A stretch of 18,352 bases of DNA from DATKDU01 sp035512595 (lineage in GTDB: Bacteria; Planctomycetota; Planctomycetia; Pirellulales; Pirellulaceae). The translations under genes were made by a program, and so were the position numbers. Positions 13,049 through 18,352 of this stretch are shown in pieces. Every line of letters begins with the position of its first letter. Position 1 is the stretch's first letter. Where the stretch lies: contig DATKDU010000447.1 of assembly GCA_035512595.1 (NCBI GenBank), forward strand, positions 1-18,352, written 5' to 3'. The notes beneath the pieces were generated by a model, which saw only the letters and a program-made list of their open reading frames with translations, did not search any database and had not been told where the DNA came from.

Positions 13049-14482
13049 ATGGACCTATTGGACCATAATTCCGCTCCGACTCAAATCGTGGAACCAGGTC
13101 GGACGACCAAGTGGAAGGTTGGCGGGTGCGCGCCGACGATCGCTCTCATCGTCGTCTTGTTGATTGGACTAGTCGTAGGCGCCGTGTGTTTTCGCGCATC
13201 GTCGATTCATCGGCAGGCGATCGCTGAAGTGAAGACGGAAATCGCGCAAATCCGCACGGCGGTGGAACCGATCACGCCGGACGACATGTATGCCTTTCAC
13301 TGCGTACCGGGCGGAGTTTACGACACCACGGACCTGTGGCTCACGGCCATTGCCCTTTACGACAAGACCCGCGATGAAGATTGCGAATTGCTCCCCATGA
13401 TTGGAAATGAGCCGGACTTCGAGCGTCTCGCACCTGATCACCCGAGCAGCCTCATGCCCGTTGCCGAGCGGTATCTGGCCAATCATGCCGACGTGTATGA
13501 AGCAGTGCGCCGTGCAGCCGCTGCCAAGGGGGAGGTACGCTTTCCGTTGGTCTTCGAGGACGGAATCGAGATCATGATTCCTCACGTCACCCCAATGCGT
13601 TTGTTGGCCAGGCTCTTTTGGTTTCGGAGCCGGATGGCCCTGGCCCGAGGAGACGCGCATGAATCCGCCGAATCACTCCTCACCGCGCTCGAATGCGGAG
13701 AGGCGCTCCGGCAAGAGCCGCTGCTCGTTTCACAACTGGTCCGCGGCGTGATCTTTCGGGAAACCTGTCGCCAGTTGGAAGTTCTCGTGGAAAGCGAGGC
13801 AATCGCGGATACTGACTTGCGGCGAATTCAGGATCGGATGGCGAACATCGAGTTTTCAACTGGGCTGAGACTTGCGCTACTGGGTGAGCGATCCACGAAT
13901 CTATTGGCATTCTACCAAATCGCACAATCGAACGGATCCGCGGATCTCCCGGCAGTCCGAAACTTGGATGGTGATCCGATTCGACCGAAAGATTGCGCCG
14001 CATATCTACGGGCGATGCGACAAGTCCTGGCCGCTGTGAATTCTCCCGGCGAGGTGGCTGCGGACGAGGGAGGACGAATTCGAGACGCAGTGGCGTGCCT
14101 TCGCCAAGTGGACGGTTATTTGGGCGCGGAATGGAATTACATTACCGAAGTCAGCATCGCCAGCCTGGACCGTTCGATGTCATCGTTTGTGCAGAGTTAT
14201 ATCACGCGAGACACGACGATTGCAGGAATCGCGGCGCGCCGATACCACCTCAGGAACTCGACGCCGCCGCGTTCGCTCGAGGTGCTAGTGCCGGATTTTA
14301 TCGACGTCGTGCCAACCGATCCCTATTCCCAGGGAAAACTGTTGCTGCTAAGGAAGTCGAAAACATTGGCAGTGTTCAGCATTGGAGAAAACGGGATTGA
14401 CGACCAGTCATTGTTCACGGCCAACGACGGGGATGACATTGGCTTTGTCTTCGACTTGCCGGATGGACAACGGAACCACTAA
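13049..14482 (+). CDS. Membrane-anchored planctomycete protein of unknown function, coupled to nagA
   Basis: 477 residues from ATG 13049, preceded by GGAGACGAGG. An earlier in-frame start at 12956 would overlap murQ and adds a nondescript basic stretch. One transmembrane helix (PTIALIVVLLIGLVVGAVCF, ~29-48) follows a short N-terminus, so most of the protein is outside the cytoplasm. The middle is largely helical. The C-terminal part has RRYHLRNSTPPRSLEVLVPD, VPTDPYSQGKLLLL and FSIGENGIDDQS with a closing DDIGFVFDL, a motif order I know from large uncharacterised planctomycete families; it recalls the C-terminal segment of type II pseudopilin-like proteins, but no prepilin motif is present. 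The TAATG overlap with nagA (14480-14484) implies translational coupling and a shared transcript. Role unknown. Confidence 0.82.
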   Translation: MDLLDHNSAPTQIVEPGRTTKWKVGGCAPTIALIVVLLIGLVVGAVCFRASSIHRQAIAEVKTEIAQIRTAVEPITPDDMYAFHCVPGGVYDTTDLWLTAIALYDKTRDEDCELLPMIGNEPDFERLAPDHPSSLMPVAERYLANHADVYEAVRRAAAAKGEVRFPLVFEDGIEIMIPHVTPMRLLARLFWFRSRMALARGDAHESAESLLTALECGEALRQEPLLVSQLVRGVIFRETCRQLEVLVESEAIADTDLRRIQDRMANIEFSTGLRLALLGERSTNLLAFYQIAQSNGSADLPAVRNLDGDPIRPKDCAAYLRAMRQVLAAVNSPGEVAADEGGRIRDAVACLRQVDGYLGAEWNYITEVSIASLDRSMSSFVQSYITRDTTIAGIAARRYHLRNSTPPRSLEVLVPDFIDVVPTDPYSQGKLLLLRKSKTLAVFSIGENGIDDQSLFTANDGDDIGFVFDLPDGQRNH

Positions 14483-15768
14483 TGAATCCTGAATCGATCG
14501 TATTCCGCGGCAACGTCATCCTCCCCGACCGCGTGCTCCGCGGCGGGGCGGTCTCGGTCGCCGATGGCCGGATTGTCGAAGTCGCCGCAGCCGCCGACCA
14601 CTCACCACTCACCACTCACCACTCACCACTCACCATTGACGCAAAAGAAGGCTACATCGCCCCCGGCTTCGTCGATCTGCACGTCCACGGCGGCGACGGC
14701 TCGGACTTCATGGACGGCACTGACGAGGCGTTCACTGGCGCTCTGACGGCTCACGCCCGTCACGGCACAACGAGCATGGCGGTGACGACGACGGTGGCTC
14801 GGCATGAGCAGATCATGGCCGTGCTCGAATTGACGCGGCAGTTCCGCACGCGGGCCGATGCGCCGGGGTCGCGCGTCCTGGGATGCCATTTTTACGGACC
14901 CTATTTCCGCTATGAAGCACGCGGGGCACACCCCGGCGCCGCAGTTCGCCCGCCAGTGGCCGAGGAGTATTTGCAGTACCTGGAATATGCCGAGTCGCTT
15001 GTCACCTGCACCGTCGCGCCGGAAGTGCCAGGGGCCGAAGAATTCGCCCGCGCCTGCACGGCCCGCGGCATTCGCACGAATGTCGGCCATTCGTGGGCCA
15101 CGTTTGCGCAGATGGCCCAGGCGGTCCAGTGGGGAGTGCGGCACGTCGATCATCTGTACTGCGCCATGTCCGACAAGACGCGGCTGCGGCAATTCCAGAT
15201 GTATCCGATGCAGGGGGGCGTGCTGGAGGCGACTCTGTTCCTCGACGAACTGACGACCGAGGTGATTGCCGACGGGAAGCACTTGTCGGCCGACCTCTTG
15301 CAGCTCGCGCTGAAGATCAAGGGGCCGGACCGGCTGGCGCTGGTGACCGACTGCAACCGGGCGCTCGACATGCCGGACGGCGAGTACATGATGGGCTCGC
15401 TCGACGGCGGCGAGCCGATGATGAAGAAGGACGGCGTCGGCATGATGCCCAGCGGCACCGGCCTGGCCTCGAGCGTCGAGGGAATGGATCACATGATTCG
15501 CACGTTCCTGGCGATGACGAGTGCGCCTGTAGGACGGCCTTTCCAGGCCGTCCATGCCAAGTTGGACGGCCCGGAAGGGCCGTCCTACGACGGAGCGAAG
15601 CTGGCGGAGGTCGTCCGCATGGCCTCGCTGACCCCCGCCCGCATTGCCGGCTGGGATCGCGAGATCGGGAGCCTTGCCGCGGGAAAACGGGCCGATGTTG
15701 TCGTCCTGAGCCGCGATCTGGCCGTGCAGCGGGTGTTTCGGGATGGGCGGGAGATTTGGCGAACGTGA
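14482..15768 (+). CDS. nagA: N-acetylglucosamine-6-phosphate deacetylase-like amidohydrolase
   Basis: 428 residues. Amidohydrolase TIM barrel with GFVDLHVHGG (His67, His69), GTTSMAVTT, NVGHS (His203), VDHLYCAM (His224), LVTDC (catalytic Asp290), SGTGLASS and a closing RIAGWDREIGSLAAGKRADVVVL. The family deacetylates GlcNAc-6-P to GlcN-6-P plus acetate, the step after MurQ. Odd points: the usual EGP metal-ligand motif reads HFYGPYF here, with Tyr138 where Glu is expected, so this may be a divergent subfamily with altered metal use. Residues 39-51 come from an ACCACTC heptamer array and residues 350-369 from a double-hairpin insertion. The start overlaps the upstream stop (TAATG). I see no nagB in the window. 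NagA is the best call; another sugar amidohydrolase is possible. Confidence 0.85.
   Translation: MNPESIVFRGNVILPDRVLRGGAVSVADGRIVEVAAAADHSPLTTHHSPLTIDAKEGYIAPGFVDLHVHGGDGSDFMDGTDEAFTGALTAHARHGTTSMAVTTTVARHEQIMAVLELTRQFRTRADAPGSRVLGCHFYGPYFRYEARGAHPGAAVRPPVAEEYLQYLEYAESLVTCTVAPEVPGAEEFARACTARGIRTNVGHSWATFAQMAQAVQWGVRHVDHLYCAMSDKTRLRQFQMYPMQGGVLEATLFLDELTTEVIADGKHLSADLLQLALKIKGPDRLALVTDCNRALDMPDGEYMMGSLDGGEPMMKKDGVGMMPSGTGLASSVEGMDHMIRTFLAMTSAPVGRPFQAVHAKLDGPEGPSYDGAKLAEVVRMASLTPARIAGWDREIGSLAAGKRADVVVLSRDLAVQRVFRDGREIWRT
14597..14635. repeat. Heptamer array (ACCACTC)5 inside nagA
   Basis: Five exact ACCACTC units (14597-14631) plus ACCA. Total length 39 bp is divisible by three and encodes DHSPLTTHHSPLT (residues 39-51) in the N-terminal beta domain, between IVEVAAAA and IDAKEGYIAPGF. 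All frames through the array are free of stops. Gain or loss of one 7-bp unit would frameshift the gene. Confidence 0.94.
15529..15588. repeat. Double-hairpin GTAGG/CCTAC element inserted in frame in nagA (copy D)
   Basis: Exactly 60 bp (20 codons). GTA, then hairpin 1: GGACGGCCT (15532-15540), TTCC, AGGCCGTCC (15545-15553). A 10-nt spacer, then hairpin 2: GGACGGCCC (15564-15572), GGAA, GGGCCGTCC (15577-15585), closed by TAC. Same layout and same reading phase (GTA GGA ... TCC TAC) as the cytochrome insertion, with arms of different sequence. It encodes VGRPFQAVHAKLDGPEGPSY between FLAMTSAP and DGAKLAEVV. Confidence 0.93.
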
Positions 15769-15785
15769 AGGAACGGGCTTACAAT
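15756..15785 (+). promoter_or_regulatory. Candidate promoter of the zinc-ribbon membrane protein gene
   Basis: TTGGCG (15756-15761), 18-bp spacer, TACAAT (15780-15785), then 7 nt to ATG 15793. Spacing and distance to the start codon parallel the toxin promoter. The -35 lies inside the nagA 3' end. Transcription would begin at about the ATG, giving a leaderless or nearly leaderless mRNA. Confidence 0.45.
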
Positions 15786-15792
15786 GCACCGC

Positions 15793-16191
15793 ATGGCCGA
15801 GAATCCCTACGAATCGCCGTCCGCTGAGTCGAGCACGCAACAATCCGCGCTCGTGAAGGCGAGCCGGATCAAGCCTTGCCCTAGCTGCGGCGAGGATGTC
15901 GGGGTGTGGGCATTTGTACGAATGGCCTTCAGCTTTCCGCCAACACATATCAAATGCCCCAATTGCGGGACATGGCTCTACTGCGGCGGGCGCATGCCTG
16001 GGTACGTTCTGATTAGCTTACCGTTCCTCGGCGTTGCGACAATCATCGTGCGATTCTCACAGCTCTGGGTCACGACAAGTTGGCTCACCGCAACTGGATA
16101 TGCCGCAACCATGGCAGTGGTATTCGTGGCTTTACAAGTGGCGCTCGCTCTAATCGTGCGCAGGTATACCGAACTGACCGTCGGCCTCTAG
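15793..16191 (+). CDS. Small zinc-ribbon membrane protein with 'NPYESP' N-terminus, function unknown
   Basis: 132 residues from ATG 15793. MAENPYESPSAES is the short N-terminal motif common to many uncharacterised planctomycete membrane proteins. Two cysteine pairs, CPSCGE (~29-33) and CPNCG (~56-60), form a probable zinc ribbon facing the cytoplasm. Two hydrophobic segments follow (GYVLISLPFLGVATIIVRF and GYAATMAVVFVALQVALALIV). The start is chosen by comparison with the downstream paralogue, whose similarity begins at the same Met; an in-frame ATG at 15784 overlaps the -10 box. The gene lies 24 bp after nagA and has no Shine-Dalgarno. The tandem paralogue at 16252 is damaged. Function unknown. 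Confidence 0.75.
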   Translation: MAENPYESPSAESSTQQSALVKASRIKPCPSCGEDVGVWAFVRMAFSFPPTHIKCPNCGTWLYCGGRMPGYVLISLPFLGVATIIVRFSQLWVTTSWLTATGYAATMAVVFVALQVALALIVRRYTELTVGL

Positions 16192-16239
16192 AGCGCGGGT
16201 GAGGGTCTTTGGTCTTTCGCGATTTGGAACGCATGCGGC

Positions 16240-16245
16240 TAGAAT
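16240..16245 (+). promoter_or_regulatory. Candidate -10 element of the paralogous pseudogene
   Basis: TAGAAT at 16240-16245 lies 6 nt before ATG 16252, the same distance as in the toxin gene. No good -35 is visible (TTCGCG at 16216-16221 with an 18-bp spacer is weak). Confidence 0.35.
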
Positions 16246-16251
16246 ACTACG

Positions 16252-16665
16252 ATGGCCGAGTACCCCTACGAGCCGCCGTCGCCTGAGTCAAGCACGCTGC
16301 AATCGGCGTTCGTGAAGGCGAGCCACATCAAACTGTGCCCAAGCTGTGGCAAGGAAGTGGGCGTGTGGCCGTTTATCAAGGCGGCGTTCTCATACCGCTC
16401 CAATCGGGTCCAGTGCTAGAACTACGGAAGTTGGCTGATGTGCGAAGGGGTCGCAGGACGCGTCTTTCAGGGCCTGCAGATGCTAGGCCTCGGTATGGCG
16501 GGTGGTCGAGCAACGGTTTCGGCATTCATGCAGGATTGGCGTGTTGCCGGATTGACCATGCTGGCCGCAATGCCAATCTTGGCCGTCATCCTCGTTTGCG
16601 TGGCTCCCCTTGTTCGGCGGGAGAGCACGCTTGGACTCCTCAAGTCCGAAGCCAACCAGCCTTAG
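16252..16665 (+). pseudogene. Zinc-ribbon membrane protein paralogue interrupted by an in-frame amber codon
   Basis: From ATG 16252 the frame reads MAEYPYEPPSPESS and continues to a stop at 16663-16665, except for TAG at 16417-16419. The first 46 residues match the upstream gene at 33 positions, including CPSCG. The second zinc pair, CPNCG upstream, reads C-stop-N-Y-G here, so Pro became the amber codon and the following Cys became Tyr. After the stop the same frame stays open (SWLMCEG..., two hydrophobic stretches, end SEANQP) but resembles the upstream copy only in layout. Two independent hits in the zinc site argue for loss of function rather than a sequencing error. A truncated 55-residue product from ATG 16252, or a separate start at 16438, cannot be excluded. 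Confidence 0.8.
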
Positions 16666-16746
16666 CACGCTGCTAGCATCCGGGGCGACGCCAGCAAAAA
16701 TCTGCCTGCACCGATGCGCGCGACTTCGCTATAGTTCCGCCACACC

Positions 16747-16809
16747 AACCCGAAGCGCAAGCGAGGGAGTTTCCAGCAAGTCAGCGCCCCCTCGCTTGCG
16801 CTTCGGGTT
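16747..16809. repeat. Palindromic element with 21-bp perfect arms upstream of the TPR gene (copy F)
   Basis: Arms 16747-16767 and 16789-16809 are perfect reverse complements over 21 bp with a 21-nt spacer. The core GAAGCGCAAGCGA is identical to that of the element inside the kinase gene. It ends 38 nt before the TPR start codon. If the TATAGT at 16730-16735 is the -10, the hairpin lies in the mRNA leader. Confidence 0.92.
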
Positions 16810-16847
16810 AGTATCCAGGCGTCGGCATTCCACACGGAGGTGGTTCG

Positions 16848-17957
16848 ATGGCGGCACGTTTTACTCTGGCGGCAGTATTTATTCTTGGCGTGCTGATGCA
16901 GGTAGCGCCGCTCGCCGCGCAGTCGCCGACCGAGCCCAAGCCGGCGGTGAAGGGGAAGCCGAAGACGGTCAACTCTAAGGCGCTGCTCACTGACGCTTAC
17001 GAGTTGACGAAATCGGCCGAGACGATCGACGATTTTGCGACGATCATCGAAATGTGCGAGCGGGCGCTGGCGGCCAAGTTGCCGCAGCCGAATGCCGAGT
17101 ATGCCCGGTCACTAGCGGCCTGGGCGTACAACCGCCGCGGCGAGAAATTTGTCGAGGAAGCAGCAACGCTGGTCGAGAAGGGAGAAGATCGCAAGGCGAA
17201 CGAGCTCGACGCGATGGCCCTGGCCGACTTTCAGGAGTCGCTCAAGCACGACGGCAAGAAGTGGAAGGCGCTGCACAATCGCGGCGTGAGCCTCGGCCTG
17301 CACGGCAAATATGACGCGGCACTGAAAGACTTCGATCAGGTCATTGAACTGAAGCCCGATTTCGCCAGCGTCTGGTACAACCGGGCCGAAGTCCGCTTCA
17401 CCCTCGGCTCTTACAGCGAGGCGATCGAGGATTACGCCAAGGCCCTGGAGCTTACTCCCGGCGACGTGGGCATGCTCGTCGGCCGCGGCACGGCTAACTA
17501 CCGCCTAGCCAAGCACGACGAGTCGCTGGCGGACTTCGAGGCAGCGTTGCAAACCGATTCCACGAATGCCGCCGCTCTGGCAGGCCGCGGCGACGCACAG
17601 GCGGCCCTCGGCAATTGGGAGCAGGCGGCCGAGGATTACCGGCAGGCCGTGGAAAAAAACGAGAACCTGGGCCGGGCCTATCGCGGAGCGGCCTGGCTGA
17701 TGGCCACCTGCCCCGACGAAAAATACCGCAACAGCGAGCTGGCCCTGGAATCGGCCAAGCGGGCGATTCAGCTCGACGGGGACGGCGACTGGCTCTATCT
17801 CGACGCCCTGGCCGCCGCCCAGGCGAATGCCGGCGAATTTGCTGACGCCCGCCAGACGCTGGGTAAGGCGATTCAGATTGCCCCGGATACGATTGCTACC
17901 AAGCTTCGCCAGCGGCTGAATCTGTACGTCGGCGGCAAGCCGTACCGAGCCGAATGA
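16848..17957 (+). CDS. Secreted TPR-repeat protein
   Basis: 369 residues. Signal peptide MAARFTLAAVFILGVLMQVAPLAAQ. A linker and a helical region (45-130) precede consecutive TPR units of 34 residues: ~140-172 (ALHNRGVSLGLHGKYDAALK...), ~173-206 (ASVWYNRAEVRFTLGSYSEA...), ~207-240 (VGMLVGRGTANYRLAKHDES...), ~241-274 (AAALAGRGDAQAALGNWEQA...), then a degenerate pair containing AWLMATCPDEKYRNSELAL. The 'ATCPDxKYR' sequence marks TPR proteins in planctomycetes. TPRs mediate protein-protein contacts, probably in the periplasm; the partner is unknown. A strong GGAGGT lies 6 nt before ATG 16848. The stop codon is inside a heptamer array that also forms a hairpin. Confidence 0.9.
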   Translation: MAARFTLAAVFILGVLMQVAPLAAQSPTEPKPAVKGKPKTVNSKALLTDAYELTKSAETIDDFATIIEMCERALAAKLPQPNAEYARSLAAWAYNRRGEKFVEEAATLVEKGEDRKANELDAMALADFQESLKHDGKKWKALHNRGVSLGLHGKYDAALKDFDQVIELKPDFASVWYNRAEVRFTLGSYSEAIEDYAKALELTPGDVGMLVGRGTANYRLAKHDESLADFEAALQTDSTNAAALAGRGDAQAALGNWEQAAEDYRQAVEKNENLGRAYRGAAWLMATCPDEKYRNSELALESAKRAIQLDGDGDWLYLDALAAAQANAGEFADARQTLGKAIQIAPDTIATKLRQRLNLYVGGKPYRAE

Positions 17958-18018
17958 CCAATGACCAAGTCCCAATGAGCAATGCGGGAGATGGCATTGG
18001 TCATTGGTGCTTGGTCAT
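17953..18018. terminator. Inverted AATGACC heptamer arrays forming a terminator hairpin after the TPR gene
   Basis: Left array with 7-bp period: AATGACC, AATGACC, AAGTCCC, AATGAGC, AATG (17953-17984). The first unit contains the TPR stop TGA (17955-17957). Arms 17961-17985 and 17994-18018 pair at 22 of 25 positions across an 8-nt loop and are followed by TTTTAG, a short T-run. This is both a heptamer repeat and a plausible intrinsic terminator. Confidence 0.8.
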
Positions 18019-18074
18019 TTTAGAAAAACGCGGATACTTCCCGCAAAACACGGTTCAACGGCACAATCCTCCCC

Positions 18075-18352
18075 TTACGCGAGCCAATCCACCATGAAAT
18101 CTTGGTGAAAAGCGCCGCAGTGGCCCCTTCCAGCCTTCCTTGACCTTTCCAGAACTGCCATTTTGAGTACCATTACAAACTGGAATGCTAGTTGCTCCTC
18201 CCGGCGAGTGTCCGGTTGGGGCCAAGCAGAAGGGGTCCTCCCCATGCCACTGACATTTTGATCGTCACCGGGTCGCCTACTGAGAACGGACTCTCTCACC
18301 TTCCAGTCGCCCCGGCTGAGACTCTCTAGTGCCGCCGGGGCCGCCCTTGTTG
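18075..18352 (-). other. Open reading frame at the right edge, uncertain
   Basis: A minus-strand frame is open from the window edge to TAA at 18075-18077 (ending AFHQDFMVDWLA). It has an internal ATG at 18299. No motif or signal peptide is recognisable, and composition is unlike the neighbouring genes. It may be the tail of a gene beyond the window, a degraded remnant or chance. Apart from the heptamer hairpin I see nothing else in 17958-18352. Confidence 0.25.

Noticed and set aside
14623..15948. Minus-strand frame opposite nagA
   Set aside because: Antisense shadow with no family motif; nagA has catalytic residues in order.
18075..18299. Plus- or minus-strand gene near the right edge as a confident CDS
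   Set aside because: Open but without motifs; kept only as a low-confidence edge feature.

Overview
The window most likely comes from a planctomycete chromosome, probably of the Pirellulales type. This is inferred from gene content. There is a PVC-type propeller/HEAT/CxxCH cytochrome, two small membrane proteins with the 'NPYxxP' N-terminus, a TPR protein with the 'ATCPD.KYR' motif, secreted SGNH and SPOR-like proteins, high G+C, and many small repeats of the kind seen in these genomes. There is no transposase, integrase, rRNA, tRNA or CRISPR array.

Layout. 1-281 (-): start of a NUDIX hydrolase. 350-981 (+): RelE/ParE toxin and Phd/YefM antitoxin behind a consensus promoter carrying an operator-like palindrome. 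1008-3093 (-): membrane GT2 glycosyltransferase and an AcuI/YhdH-type oxidoreductase. 3383-5804 (+): thioredoxin, a secreted protein with two SPOR-like repeats, and RdgB/HAM1. 5987-7018 (+): exported SGNH hydrolase fused to a Dabb domain. 7019-7765: gene-free and rich in palindromes. 7766-8188 (+): small membrane protein. 8263-10827 (-): PVC cytochrome. 10944-12964 (-): murQ followed by a BadF-type sugar kinase. 13049-15768 (+): membrane-anchored unknown protein coupled to a nagA-like deacetylase. 15793-16665 (+): zinc-ribbon membrane protein and its damaged paralogue. 16848-17957 (+): secreted TPR protein.

Functionally the clearest unit is amino-sugar (murein) salvage. The kinase would phosphorylate MurNAc and/or GlcNAc, MurQ would cleave MurNAc-6-P to GlcNAc-6-P plus D-lactate, and the NagA-like enzyme would deacetylate GlcNAc-6-P. 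The two transcription units diverge.

The most unusual feature is the repeat load and its placement. Double-hairpin elements (GTAGG...CCTAC) sit in frame inside the cytochrome and the deacetylase, and a 30-bp-arm palindrome sits in frame inside the kinase. Heptamer arrays supply the rdgB start codon, supply the TPR stop codon and lie inside nagA. A 27-bp repeat ends murQ at a C6 tract. Changing that tract by two bases, or a -1 frameshift on it, would join MurQ in frame to the kinase.
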